This document shows positions 1 to 13,166 of a stretch of DNA of 64,000 nt, piece by piece. The position numbers were made by a program, and so were the translations under genes. Origin of the DNA: Ifrita kowaldi (taxonomy: Eukaryota > Chordata > Aves > Passeriformes > Cinclosomatidae); NCBI GenBank assembly GCA_013398055.1, contig VZRS01000247.1:294442-358441 (forward strand). Reading direction: 5' to 3'. The notes beneath the pieces are model-generated. The model made no database searches. It had not been told where the DNA came from and worked only from the letters and a program-made list of their open reading frames with translations. How positions within the stretch are numbered: position 1 is the stretch's first letter; every line of letters begins with the position of its first letter.

Positions 1-1225
1 GTGCTGACCTCTCTGCTTTGATTGTCCAGGAATTTCAGTAGTTAAGCAAGGCAGCTGGGATTTTGCTTCTTTAAGGCAGGAAGAGGCTACAATTTGATGA
101 GACAGCACCTATCTCAGAAACTATATTCCATCTGTGATCAATGTAATTCAAAACCAGATAATAAAGTTAATATAATTAAATCTGGGATATGGTCAAATGA
201 TCACCCACAATTAAGTTAGCCCTGTTTAATGAGTTGCTACCCCTTTCCTTTAGGTTGTCTCAACTACTGCTCTTGTGTTTTAAAATATATTTTCTGATCA
301 CTACTTGCTGGTACTTAGGAATTTTCCTTTGAGGGGTTCTGCACATATTTAGAATGAAAGAAATTAATTGTTCTTTAGTCGTATAGTTAAGGTGGACTGT
401 AAAAGGACTTAGGAATCCTTCCTTAGGAGTCTATAGTTTTTAGGAGCTAGATGTACTAGGGCATGATATTAGCATTCCTTATGCTTTTCCAAGAGATGTA
501 CAGAGAGCAAGTCCTTAAACTGGATTTGCCAGCAAAAATTCAAACTGTCATGACTCTTTTACCGGTATAGAAGGCTAGGTAGGTAAAATATGAGATTATC
601 TAGATGTTGCTGCAGGTGCTGGAGGTCCTAAACCAGTGGAAGAATGCTAGAGTCCCTGCAATAAGTCCCTTCTGATTTTGGGAGGATTTCCAAGATCTAG
701 ACAAGATTTTTAATTTTTTTTCCACAGTACGCATAGTTTTTAATCCTGCAAACATTTGCAGTCATTGGACATATTGCCCAACTGCCCTCCTATTCAAAGT
801 AGTGGGATGTTTTATTCAAGAGTGTGCAAATTGCAATATTTGAAAATACTTCAGGCAAGCGCTTGGGCATGTCTGTCATGGAGAGTGTTAGAGTAGCTCA
901 AAATAAAGGAAAAGACTGAGTTTAAGAAGCAAGTAGTGTGGGTAGCCTGAATCCTTCACTCTCTTTATCTAGCTGTGCAAATGGCCATGAGTGTGACTGT
1001 GGGTGTAACATGGTGGTTAGTCCGTCATTTTGGAAGGATTGAAGTCCAGTCCCTGGGGTACTGGATACTTTGGTGTCAATAGGTAATGAACAGTGGTTTG
1101 AATTTAAGACTCCGCATGCTTTGCGGTGTGTCCAGATAAGCAAGCAGTAGGTTCATGTTCATTTTATATTGCTTTGTTCTTGATAGAAAAACCAATCAGG
1201 GAGTGGGTTTTATCTAAGAGTTTTT

Positions 1226-1579
1226 CAGCCTGGAGAAGCACTCCACTTTGTTGTGGCCTTTCAGTGCTTATACAGAGATTAAAAGAAAGACAGAGAGAGA
1301 CTTTTGTCCAAGAGCTGTACCTACAGGACAGGAACAGTGGTTTTAAAGAGGTTTAAATTGGCCATAAGGAAGAAATTTCTTATTATGAGGATGGTGAGAC
1401 GCTGGAAGAGGTTATCCAGAGAAGTTGTGGATGCCTCGTTCCTCGAAGTATTCAAGGCCAGGTTGGATGGGTGTTTGAGCAACCTGGTCTAGTGAAAGGT
1501 GTTCCTGCCCTTGACAGGGGTTGGAACTACATGATCTTTAGGGATCCCTCACAACCCAAACCATTCTATGGTTCTGTGA
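1226..1579 (+). mobile_element. CR1 LINE 3' fragment (end of ORF2 plus 3' UTR)
   Basis: A 5'-truncated CR1 retrotransposon in + orientation. The start resembles the CR1 ORF2 segment 'cagcctggagaag...ttgtggcctttcagt'. The last coding part (about 1340-1491) reads as the CR1 reverse-transcriptase C-terminus, with motifs IRKKF, RRWKRL, REVVDA and LEVFKARLDG. The 3' UTR follows and ends with 'ccattctatggttctgtg'. It is diverged and broken by small indels, so it is a dead copy. Truncation at the 5' end is normal for this family. Confidence 0.85.
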
Positions 1580-2789
1580 ACTTCTGTTTAATCATTTAAA
1601 AGAGGAACATAAGTATCTCTCTGCTAGAGAGTGATCAGGAGACCCAGAAATATTTATTCAGTGTCCAGGAAAGGTTCAGTTGTATTCCTGCCCGAAGTAT
1701 GGTGCTGCTATTCACAAAAAGGGTGGAGTTAAGATCCAAATATTTTATGCCATTTTACATCTTTTCTCAATTTACAGGATTTTCAGTCAAGCCAGCTAAT
1801 ACTAAGGATAGACTACCTAGCATCAGGTGGCTATTCCACTTCGGTGAACAATGACTGTGTTAAGTGAGTTTGAGTTTTGTGTACAGTCTCATTGTAAAAC
1901 CTACGTTCCTTCTGAGGAGTTACTTAAACTTGTTTTTTGTATCTAAATAAGTAATAAAAAGCCACAGAGATATTCCAGAACCCAAGCCTGTCTTTCAGTG
2001 GGCCTTCAAACTTCCCACTTTAGAGCTGTTTCTAAGAAAACTGCTGAATTAAAGGGCTTACAGGAAAAAAAATTGTCTTGTAATTGCTAAACTAGTTACC
2101 TATACAAACCTAATTAAAAATCTTTGAGACATCTTAACTGGGACCTAAATTGCACTTCACCAAGATTTAAGTGGTATACAGTGTTTTTTAAGGACCTCTA
2201 CCTGAAAGTTAATATCATCATATGAAGCAGATTGTTATCATGCTTGCAGCTTGATAAAACTCCTTGGAAACCTAAAGGGATCGGGTTCTGTTGTGCATAA
2301 CTAAGCTGACTTTTGCTAATTAAATTCCTAATCAATAATTCTTTATCACTGAATCCTGAGTCTAAGGCAGTTTTCTTAAAGCTTCCTTCAATCAAATGTA
2401 TGTAAAACAAAACAAATTTCTACTTAGATGCAGAATAAGATTAAAACAGTATTTTGGACAAAAGAGAACATAGGTTTTTCTTTGATGTTCATTTAAGTAG
2501 TAATATCTCTTGATAACAGTTTGACCATAGTCAAGGAATTTGATGCCCGTGTCTTTGTTTTCTAAGAATTATGATGTCATTTAAGATCAAAGAAAAATAG
2601 AAATCTGATTCTTTTTTGAAGTTGCTGTAGTGCAATATCAATTCTGGCTTCTAATGATATTCAAGTACACAGTGAGATCTACTACTCTAATAACCCACAT
2701 ATAATATCCTTCCTAAGAACTACGTGACAAAAGGCATTTGTAATTATATTTACTTCTGAAAGATTATGGTTTATAGTTAAACCAAGAGA

Positions 2790-3130
2790 GGCATCCTGTC
2801 ATTTTCAGAACCCGTTAAATGTGACAGAATCTATTTTTCTGCCAACTTGTGAAGACCAGGCAGAGAGCAAATTTGCTGTGGTCAGCTAAGTGTAACCACT
2901 GAGCAGGAAAGTGAATTTAATAATGCATTATTGTTCTTCACTGAAGGTGAACTGTTACTGTGCCTTTGTTATAGCAGACTTCGCCTCTGCTTAGGTTTCC
3001 AGATGCTGTGCAGATTACCTGATTAAAATCTCTAATGCATGATAAAATGTTCCATGTATGCTTTTATATTAACATAAATGCATCAGTTTTTGAGGACTGT
3101 GACACTAAAGCTAATTGGAAATATTTACTA
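2790..3130. promoter_or_regulatory. Candidate conserved noncoding element
   Basis: Non-repetitive sequence of even composition with dense homeodomain-type cores ('taataatgcattattg', 'ctctaatgcatgataaa') and a SOX-like 'attgttctt'. No coding frame. It is inferred to be enhancer-like from texture and from the known enhancer richness of the DACH1 locus. Conservation was not measured. Confidence 0.3.
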
Positions 3131-5217
3131 CTCCATTATATGATGCATATTACAAATAAGGATTTATTATGTGTAGAACAAATGATAAGCAACTGGAATT
3201 CACAAGGCTTATAACTGCACTATAGTTTTGGCGGGGGGGTTAAAATAATGAGAACAAATCTCAAGAGGTTTATGACAGCACCTCAGACTCCTAAGCTGAT
3301 GTTGGATGTTGGTCTTGTGTTTTCATTTTTACTTCACACAGTATTTCAACCAAAATTCCTCCTGGCCAAATGATGTTCTTAGCTGTATTTTGTCATTATT
3401 TAAGCCCTTTCAGCTCTTTATGTTTTATAGATTCGTCCTGCTTTTCTTTAAATTTTTTCCATTTTTGGTTATCCTATCAACTTCCAATTAAAATGTAATG
3501 CATGATAATTTGTTTGTCACCAACAAGCTGAATTCTCATCTTTTTATTTAAAATTCTGTGATTTTGGAATATTTCAATGTTACAAAAATTTTTTTGAGAA
3601 AAGAAACACACATTATATGTACAGACCTGGGGTTCAGCTTTCCAATCTGTCACTGTCACCCCTCTGTCAGTGTTTTTGTGACCTGTTCAAGTCACATCTT
3701 CGTCTGTCGCATCCAATTCTGTACTAGTGAGAAATTTACTTAATCATTTTCTTAAAATTTGTGAGCTTCACATGGAGGGCATTAAGAGTAAACCATAGTT
3801 TTATATGCATACAAATGAAGCATCAGCATAGCAGGAACTGTGTTTAGTGGAGGCCATGTGTTGGAACATAGGTGTATGGGAGCTAGGTTTCAGCAGAATG
3901 ATGCAAGACATAATCCCAGAGCCCACACCTGTTGTACATTTAACTCAGGTGAAGCTGTAGTGACTCATGCCTGCAAAAGAAAAGAACCATTCAACACAGT
4001 TCTGTATTACTTCGCATTTTACTTCTTTAAGGGGCCTATATGTATATATTAAAGTATCTACATTCATAGTTACGTGTTGTGTTCAAGAGGGTCAATGTTG
4101 AGGATTCCTTCATTGACTCTGGGAATAAGATTGCTATTACTTGCTTTTTGAAGTATATCTACATCTTGAAAAATGAAGTTGAGAATCAGAAGCAATAAGC
4201 AGTGTCCCTCATGACAAGAGACCTTGTCTTCCACAGGGAGAGAGAGAGAGAGCTGGATCAGGGATTTCAACTAATTATTTAAGCTACAGTTGTAAACAGC
4301 AAACTTTATTGGAAAGAAGGAGAGGGAGGTTTTTCTTTCACCTTTGTCATATGTGTGAATAAAACAATGGGCCAAACAGAGCAGAGGCTCAGGAGATTGA
4401 AGGAGGGCAGGTTAATAAAAGGAGCAATTGGATTAGAATTGGACTTTGGCAGGGAACGGTGGATGAGAAGCTGATAGATTTTGACTTGTTATTAAATAAA
4501 AAAAAGGAAATAGATAATTTCATAGTGGAATCAGCTTTTCTTTCTGTATAGTCTTTTATCCATTTTTCTTTTTAGCAGAGTATTTGTAAAATAGATTTTA
4601 TTCCTTATAAAGGACTGGGCAACTTTAAAGGACTTAGAGGAGAAAAGAATTGTCTGATAATTGTTAAACTGGGAGGTCTAATTACCTCCACAGTTAATTA
4701 AAACTCTTTAACTGCCCTCTTGGTGTGACAATGATACTTTCTCCTTTCTAAATGAAAGTGTAAAGGTTAAACAAAGTGGCAATCTAGCAAACAGCCTACT
4801 AGAATTTGTAATCTGACCCTGAGATCTACTGTTTACTTTGCAAAAATTACAGTCCTGGAGTGTAAAACAGGTGCAGAACACTTGATACTGTTGCCCACTG
4901 TTATACAAATGACTTGCTTTTTACTAGGCACCTAGAATTTCCTGCATTTCCTGAAAAACTCCAGACACCCTAGATTAACAAAGTGGAAAAACTCAGTCTG
5001 TTTCTTGACCATGACCTTGGCAGTCAGACAAAAGGAGATTGGCAATGTAATGTATTTGTTGTACACAGAAAAAAAGGCTCACCACTGGAGCCCTGCAGAT
5101 AGAGCTAAAATGCCTCAAACAATTGTTAAAGTTATCACCAGCAGTAGCAGCATTTTGGCTCTTCGTAACCTAGGAAAAGTAGATATTTATTTTGCCAAAG
5201 CTACATTATATTTGAAC

Positions 5218-5372
5218 TTCTTTTCCTTTTCTTTCTCTTTTTCTTTCCTTTTTTCTTTTTCTTTCTTTCTTTCCTTCTTTCTTTTTCTTTCTTTCTTTCT
5301 TTTTCTTTCTTTCTTTCTCACTCTCTCTCTCTTTCTCTCTCCTTTCTGTCTTTCTCTCTTTTTTTTTTCCCC
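5218..5372 (+). repeat. (CTTT)n/(CT)n polypyrimidine microsatellite
   Basis: About 155 bases made almost only of C and T: CTTT, CTTTT and CT runs, then a T run ending in 'ccccag'. It opens frames on both strands that give Phe/Ser-rich or Lys/Glu/Arg-rich low-complexity peptides. These are artefacts of the repeat. Long mirror-type purine/pyrimidine tracts of this kind can form triplex (H-DNA) and vary in length between individuals. Confidence 0.95.
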
Positions 5373-6269
5373 AGAAAATGAGCGCTGTATTATAAATCAT
5401 TTTGCAAATAGCATGGGGCTAATCTTTTCCCACATTTTTTTTTTCAACTGAACATATTTCTAACCAGTTCAACACTCAGAAAATTACTACTAAACTAATG
5501 GATAATGGACATCTCTGAGCACAGAAAAGTTCTGAATGCACTGCAGGGAGCTCACAGTATATGCCTTGTGATAGAAGGGTATATATATTATTGATCATCT
5601 TAGTAGGAGATACCTATGGAAGTGAGCATGTATGAAATCTAACCAATCACATCTTGGGTCATGTTAAGGACACATATAAGAAATTAGAAATTCAGCTGGC
5701 CAATGTAGTTGCTAATTTTTTTTTTTCTCAACAAGCAAGAGTCAAACTTCCTGCAACCAATGACTTATAGCAAGAGCAAAGATTTAGCACTGTTCAAATG
5801 GAGGAATTTAAAAAAAAAAATAAACTTGTATAGCGAAGGCTTATTTCAACGGTTATCTTGGAGTGTTGTTCTGGTTAAAGCCAGCCTCCCACGTACCTCT
5901 TCTATGCTAAGAATTTTTGGGAAAATATGTAGTTCTACACTGTAAGTTTAGCCCTATCTGAATACTGAACTTAGATTATGCAGTGTTTTCTCTCCTGTGT
6001 CTAGAGTGTCTGCCTTCTAGTTTTTCTGCCATGAGGATCTGCATCTGGCACCTTTTTATCTGTGATTAATACGAAAAGGGGTTTTAAAACTTTGTTCAAC
6101 AAAGATGTACTTAAATACAGACTTTTTCTGAGTGAAAACTTATGTTTTCATCTGTGTGCATTTTTTGCAGTTCAAACAAAACACCTACATATGTTCAGTT
6201 TGCCGCAGTCTGATTTGTGGGAGAGTGAAAGCATGTCCATTTTCCATTGTATGAACTCATAAAAATACA

Positions 6270-6720
6270 ACTGCAATGACTTTTTAGCTGCATTTTCAAT
6301 GCACGTTTCTCCTTTGTTACATAGCAAAGCCTCAATGTAACAGGCCATAAATTCTGCTAAATAAAAGAGATCTAGGGAGTGAGCTTAAGCACTGAATCCT
6401 TGATTGTCCAGACTGCTTAATTGTTAGCTTTTAGCCTGGCTGTGTTTTGACTGCTACAATTAGCTCCCTCCACAACACATCTGCTCTAGAAAGTACTAGC
6501 ACTAAATAATGTGGGCACAAGAAAATCTTACTTCGCAGCATGGTCAGAGATCAAATTGCAGCCCTTTTGTTTAGCGTTACGACGTCCAAACACAAGGGAA
6601 TAATATTTGTTTCAGGAAAGGATATTGAGCCTTGACTTTATTAACAGAACATTTTATTTACAGCAAAACGGTATCTATGATCCTGTCACCTTTACCTTGC
6701 AGTCCTGACTTGCTTGCTTT
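6270..6720. promoter_or_regulatory. Candidate conserved noncoding element
   Basis: About 450 bases free of simple repeats. It retains CpGs in an AT-rich setting ('tagcgttacgacgtccaaac', 6571-6590) and has several HMG/SOX-type 'ctttgtt' or 'cttttgttt' motifs and TAAT cores. Retained CpGs in otherwise CpG-poor intron suggest constraint. Inference only. Confidence 0.35.
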
Positions 6721-7040
6721 CATTAATATAAAAAATATTTAAGACTCATACTGCAAATCTGCAGACTCCTTTTCTTTATACAACTTCTGATTTCAAGTCA
6801 TTTGATTTCTTTCAAATAGAAATTTTCTAACCATGTACTGTTGTACATTTACCAGACTTTCAGTGGATTCATTGCAAAACATTTGACTGGGGATTGTTCA
6901 TTCATTTCACCTTAAGAGTCCTGCCTCATTATACTTGCACATTAGCACTGCAGATATTCTCTTCTACACGATTATTACCCATTAGAAAACAGTTGCTGAA
7001 GCCAGTCAATAGCTTTCCCACCCAAACTTGCACTAAAAAT

Positions 7041-7180
7041 AGAATCACAGAATCATAGAATTATAGAGTGGCTTGGGTTAGAAGGGATCTTAAAGGCACC
7101 TAGTTCCTCCTGCCCTGCGATGGGCCGGGACACTTTTCATAGACCACATTGCTCAGTGCCCTATCCAGCCTGGCCTTGAA
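7041..7180 (-). mobile_element. CR1 LINE 3' end (minus orientation)
   Basis: Begins with tandem 'agaatcac agaatcat agaattat' units, the reverse complement of the CR1 3' terminal octamer repeats. The CR1 3' UTR follows in reverse, with 'cttgggttagaagggatctt', a 'tagttcctcctgccctgc' box, and 'ctatccagcctggccttgaa' at 7161-7180. Only about 140 bases remain. This is among the best pieces of evidence that the DNA is avian or from a close archosaur relative. Confidence 0.9.
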
Positions 7181-7905
7181 GCTAAGAAGTGGAATTTGTG
7201 TTTTCACACTTTATCTTTGGCGAGTCCTTAGCCTGTTTTTATCCCCAGGCTGCACTTGATGCATTTCTGCAAATTGTCAGTCAGATTTTCAATTTCAGCT
7301 ATTGGCTGGGAGGGGGTGTATGAAAAATAAAGGAACATTGGCAGAGAAACTGAATAACTGAGTTCCTTGGTTACCTGTTTCTAAAGAGAAATCAGTTCTG
7401 AACTTATGTTCTGACATTTTCATTAAAAATGTGGCACAGAACCCTTTCCTGTTGTTCTGTTAGACACACAGTTTTACTTTAACTATTGTAACTTCTGAGG
7501 TGAAAGACTCAAGGTAACATATTAATAACTTACTATAAAGAAACAACGAATAGAGATAATTCTGTTGCTTGAAGTCAATATTAGTTTTGAACAATAATTG
7601 TGTTTGAACTTACTTGTAAAGATCAATAAATTACATTATACTTTATCTAATGGACATAAAAATAAGAAATATTTTCTAATTGGCCTATAAAATCTGTACA
7701 TCTCAAAATTATTGGAAAGCTATAATCTACAGTGTCATAGTTGTTAACTGAGACTACCTAATTTTTTTCTTTCCACTTTCACTACTACTTCATTTTTCCC
7801 TTTCCCATAGAATTATGGTACAAGTCTATATTAGACCATCATCCCAATAGTTTGTATGATAAACTCTAGCAGCACTGTCCTTGCTTCTAGGAGCTGAATA
7901 ATGCG

Positions 7906-7925
7906 TCAGTGCTTCTTAGCACTGA
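7906..7925. repeat. Perfect short inverted repeat (hairpin)
   Basis: TCAGTGCT (7906-7913), loop TTCT-like tetranucleotide, AGCACTGA (7918-7925): an 8-base perfect stem with a 4-base loop. It is too short to be a microRNA precursor by itself, and no terminator role applies in this genome type. Confidence 0.8.
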
Positions 7926-8229
7926 TTGAAATGATGTAACTTTGTAAATAAGAAAACACAACTTGATCTCATATATTTAATGAGTATAAATAGGTGTGAC
8001 TAAGAATGAAATTTAGAGATGAAACGCAAAAGTATGATGAGCAGTATTTAATTGCAGATACCTAAAAATAAAAGAGGCACTTTTTGGGTTTGTCCTATGC
8101 ATTTCCAGAGTGAGTATAACATCACAGAATTCTGATAAAACTGTTGAGGGCTTGAGGTTTTTTTTTTCTTCTTTTCTGTTTTGGATTATTTAACATAAAG
8201 TTTTTATAATTAAAATCTTAACAAACGAA

Positions 8230-8800
8230 TATGAGGGTGTGTTCATTTATAACCAGTTTTATTAAATTTACTTGATTCAATTTAAAAGATAAAGCTGGGT
8301 GGCTAATAAAATTTTCAGTTTAATTTGTGCACTAAGTAGTAACAGGTAGGAAACAATTACGTAAAATTTTAATTGGAATTTACAGAGGGAATGAGGATTT
8401 AGTCAAATTAACATTGGGTTAACCTAAAATTATTTTGATTATTTTTTAATCTTAAAAGCATGCATTTTTAAAGCGTTGCTTTAAAAATTATAACTCTTAA
8501 TTAATTTAAATGAAAAATTGATTGTAAAGAAACCACCAAGCCTTTCAATAACTGTCATCAAAACAGCAACACAAAATCAAATCCTTATTTATGCTTTTGT
8601 TTCTTCCAATTTATTTACTCAGATGAACAGATTAACTGAATTAACAAACAATTTTGCCTCTGTTTCTTTCATTATCCTTCAGTGCAGAAACAAAAACATT
8701 TTGATGAGTTCAAAGTTACACACTTTTTCAATAGCAGGTTTTTTATTCATTGATATTTCAGCATGATCATCTTTCCTAAGTTGTACACTATTTTTCCCCA
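8230..8800. promoter_or_regulatory. Candidate conserved noncoding element, homeodomain-site rich
   Basis: AT-rich but not simple-repeat sequence with many TTAAT/ATTAA cores, including 'cttaattaatttaaatg', TGTCA (MEIS/TALE-type) and SOX-like 'aacaattt' motifs. No exon-like frame is convincing. The open frame at 8518-8766 has no recognisable protein features. Enhancer role is inferred only. Confidence 0.3.
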
Positions 8801-9470
8801 CAGCTACAATGCCAGATTAGTGTGTAGCGTCAAATGTCGACTCTGCAGGAGCGTTATTAGTATGAGTTTTTTCATTGTGCTTTGAATAGGGAATTGGAAT
8901 TTAATTCTTGAGTGGGAAGAGAAAAATGGAAGAGGAATTGGAATATTTACCATGTTGGAATCAGAAAGTTATGATGATAATTTTTTTTGCCATTTTTCAC
9001 AACGTGCTGAGTTCCTATTACATTTACTGAATACTTAAATGAAGAGAAAAATAAGCAAAAGCTTTTAAAGCAGATGATGCCAGTCATGTTTTTCTTTTGA
9101 TTTGGTTTGCATTTTATGTGGTTTGTTCTTTCAGTTATTGTATGTTTAGCCAACCATCAGCCCCATCCTGAAAGTCAACAATAATAAAAATGTAAATCAT
9201 CATCAAAAGCATGCCTTGCAGTGAGAGAACATTTCAAAGATTGTTTATCAGTTGTTCATTTTCTCCTGTCAGATGTTGAAATCTTTTACTTCCCATCATA
9301 TTGCACAGAAATGCAGTTTTACTGATAGTGTCTACTTGTAGCTAAGCTGTGAAAAAGTCAAAATTTCATTTTGTAAGAGCAGTTATCACACAGACTACTG
9401 CAGACCTAGGTTATTGGTCCTTATTTAGCAAGCTCACAGATAAGATGTCTAATTTCCTGGCCAACCTTTT

Positions 9471-9520
9471 TGTATGTGTGAGTGTGTATGTGTGTGTAAG
9501 AGTGTGTATATATGTGTGTG
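9471..9520 (+). repeat. (TG)n/(TATG)n microsatellite
   Basis: Interrupted alternating TG with TATG and AGTG variants over about 50 bases. Simple repeat, likely polymorphic. Confidence 0.9.
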
Positions 9521-12500
9521 GACCCATTAAAATATATAAGATTAATAAAAAATATCCTATACAGTTTTTTCACTTTCAGTATACAGATAGAGAAAATGTA
9601 AACACTGGCCATGAAGTCACTTTGAAAAAATAAGATTTTAATTATTAAATTAACTGTTAATATTATATCTTAGTATTTTTAAGTACTGCATAAAAACTTA
9701 ATTAGAAATATGAGATGTAGGGACTACCTGACTTAACACTGGGTACAATTCAATACATCCTCAATCAAGTTCTTCAGCTGTTGATTCAAGTTTGAAAAAT
9801 TTCCATATCTAAACTAGAGCTATTCTGGAAAAAATGGAGGGAAAAATATATGTTAACCATTTTAATGCAGAATTTTGTAGTAGAAAATGTTCAATGGAAT
9901 AGAGGTTTGTCTGCTATCTTTCCACAGATGGCTTCTCTGATATATTAAAATAATACTTCTATTTTCAGTTAAAAGAAACCTGTACCAAATTTTTTCTTAA
10001 TCTTAAAAATACTGAAATACCAGAAGTGTTTTGTACTAATCTTGGTCAGGTACAGTGAAGGAATGGTTAAAAGACCTGTTTAATCTATCTGAAAAAAAAA
10101 TCTAAAGTCACGAATAATTATTTTAAGAACCCTTTCTGTAAATGTTTTTTACATAACACATGAGCAGCTTCTTAGTTGTCTTTAGTTGGGGTATGGTTTT
10201 TTTTTTCTTTTTCACTTAGTTTATAGCTCATACTTGTGAGAGAAATGCAGCCACTCTAATATAGTTATTAGAAATGTAGGAGAATGACTTATTAGTTGAA
10301 CTGTAGAACAGGGAGTGCTAGGTTTGATTCCAGCTTTTTTTTTTTCTTTTTTTTTCTGGAAGCAGAATTATCAAAACAGAATTTCAAAGAAAAATTGCAG
10401 GTCTATTTAATAGCATCTACTTGCATCATGTACTTTTCTGCTCACTACAGTGTACACAGAAGAGAAAGTATATTGTATCATGCGTCTCGGATACATGTTA
10501 TAATTTCAGTTGCAGTTGAAGCTAACACAAGTGGAAAAATAATTTTGTGAATGGTTTTCTCTGCAAGTCCTAAAATTTTCTTTAAATCTATACTCCCTTC
10601 TTAGCACAGGAAAATGAAACCTTGATCACTGTTAATACTAAACTCATTTAATAGCACAAATAAGGATCCATAAATATAATAATGACTACAGACATTAAAT
10701 GTCAGTTAAAAAATATAGGTAACTACTATATTGCCAGGACAGACAAAAACAGATATATTCATACCTGGTTTCCAAGACCTTTTTCCCCAAATCTACAATC
10801 TAGCATTTTCTTTTAATGCTTCAATGAGTTGCTTTTCATAATTAAACAACTATCTCTAGAGCACTTCTTTATGTGTTTATTAAAGATTGTCTAACTCATT
10901 TCCTGTTGACATAAAATTGTTTGAGTGGCAAAGGAACTTTTATAAATAACTGACATCCAAGAACATGAAGAGGACTGTTTAAGTGGGTTGTTTGCTCATG
11001 TACTTCCATAAGGAATTTTTAAACTGTAATCTTTACTTGAATTGAAATACTATTGTGCAGTGCTTTAATTCCTTTAAGAATAACATTCATTTTAGTGGAT
11101 TTTAAAAGTCTGAACTGTGTAAGCATTATCTATACCCACGAACATCTGTCTAAAATGGCTTAATTCCAACGATATTGCAAAAGTTTAAGTTCAGTTGGTG
11201 ATTTTGTCTACTGTTTGGTTAGTATCAACTTTTTAAGGTCTGAACTTAACCATTGCTGTCATTCAGTTTCTCTTTCTCTTTTCTCATTTTCTTTTTGGGA
11301 AGGAGAATTTAAAAAAAAAAAAACCAAAAAACCCCCACAATTCAACAGTATTGTTTAATTCCCTGAAAAAATGCTCAAAGCCCTCTACACAACACTAAAT
11401 ATAAAACGAGAACTAGAAGTTGTATGAATTCCATGTATACTCTTTCAAACTTGAAGATCTTAGTTATTAACTAATTCAAATTTCAGCTTTGGTGAGCTCA
11501 TTTAAAAAAAAAGTAGCCTTTATCTCATGATGTGAATTCAATAGCTGTTGTCAGGTCTATTAAATAGGGTATTATTTTATTTACCCCACAGCTGGTAACA
11601 GAGTCACACAGTTCCCTCCAGACTGGTCTTCCTGTAAATTGTAGCTATGATGTCTCCAAAGGGATAAAAGAAATCATATCCTCTACTTCTCAACTTATTT
11701 TCATCATTACATATATTCTTATGGTATAATAAACCACATGAAATACTTTTTGTAGCTACAGGGCTCAAGGAGTATCTTCTGTGCTCGATATTTATTTCAG
11801 CTCCAGAAATATAAATATGTCTGAATCTTGCTGAAGGAGGATCTGTGTTGCACACTAGTACAACAGTGGTTAGACATGTTTAGAGTTTCAGAAAGGTAGT
11901 TAAATAACCCAAATCTAATCATACTACTGCATTGTCTCAAACATGCATAGGTTTTATATGAAATGCAGCATCCAGAACATTGTTGCTTAGTAAGCTGTGA
12001 AAGGAAAGTGAACATCCTCAAGCCTGACCTCACCATATGATATGGGAGAGGGAAAAATACTCATCTTAAGCAATCAGAGAGCCCTTTGCAGGACAACCCC
12101 TGACTACTACAGCCAGTTTGTAGCCCATATCTAACCAGATGGTGGGTTATGCTGCTTGAGAAATACTCTCTAGTGAATAGTAGGACTGATTCTGCTCTCA
12201 TTGATTTCACAGTTTCCCCAATCCAGAACAGAGTGCGCTTGGTTTTCCTTTAATTTCTATCCAATTTCTTCTCCTTCTTTTTTTTTTTTTTCCTTCTGCT
12301 AGGGAAAAAGAGATTAAAAGGAAAGAGTTCTGAAGTATATAGTTATTGAAAACTAGGATTAAATTTAGAGGAACATGCTCAGCACCCACACAACAGCTCT
12401 GTCTTACCAAAGACTTATGATGACAGGTTTGGAGATCTTGGAAAAACACATCTTGGGAAGCAGCCGTATTTTGGCAAAATATCTATGCATGTGATTACTT

Positions 12501-12944
12501 GATTTCTAGATTGGCTCCATGCTTCCATCATTCTCTTCCTTACCTTGATGTAAGGATGTGATGTGATATGGTGCTCCTTCAGACTCTCCACCTTTCAGAC
12601 TAGCCGTGCAGCAGCATCTGTATCAGTTCAGTTCAGTCTAAACATCCAGGGTTACATAAAAAGTGGGTGGAGCACAAAACAGACTTCTGCAACCTGGTGT
12701 ATGTCTTCAAACCTGATCTTTTAAGGTATTGTCCCACTTGGTTTTCCCTGTGAAATTAGCTTGTAGGTTTTGAAAAATATTTTATGACTTGTGGCGGCAA
12801 AAGTAGACCTCTGCATACTGGGTAATCTTGTGTGATGTGAGGGAGCTTTGCAGACCTGTTCTGTTTCTTCAGGATGACATGGTTTATTGCCCAATGGATT
12901 GGACCATAGACAGAGGATAGTGGAATGGCTAGGGAAACAGAATA

Positions 12945-13166
12945 GTGAAAGGACAGAAGGACATGGACAGAAACTGAAATACAGGAAATTACATCGGAAC
13001 GTACAAGAAGACTTTTTAACTCTGAGGGTGTTGAAGTGAGGTAGTGGAGACTCTCCAAGGAGTTATTTAAAACCCAACTGTACAGTCATGAGTTGGGCTG
13101 GGCTAGGTGGTCTTCAGAGGTTCCTTCCAGCCCTTTAGTTCCTTCAAGTGCCCTATGATCCTGTAA
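12945..13166 (+). mobile_element. CR1 LINE 3' fragment
   Basis: Diverged CR1 in + orientation. Recognisable blocks are 'cagaaactgaaatacaggaa', 'gactttttaactctgagggtg', 'gtagtggagactctcc', 'ttaaaacccaactg' and 'ggtggtcttcagaggttcct', ending in a degraded 'cctatgatcctgt'. Compared with the usual order of blocks in CR1 copies, a piece between the tail of the coding part and the final hairpin region is shortened. Non-functional remnant. Confidence 0.8.

Noticed and set aside
1304..1492. 62-codon + frame as a host gene
   Set aside because: It is the C-terminal piece of CR1 LINE ORF2 inside a truncated, decayed element.
5005..5451. 148-codon + frame and 64-codon - frame over the CT tract
   Set aside because: Both are created by the polypyrimidine microsatellite (Phe/Ser-rich and Lys/Glu/Arg-rich peptides), with no real coding signal.
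7906..7925. Hairpin as a microRNA precursor
   Set aside because: Stem is only 8 base pairs and does not extend outward. A precursor needs roughly 25-35 pairs.
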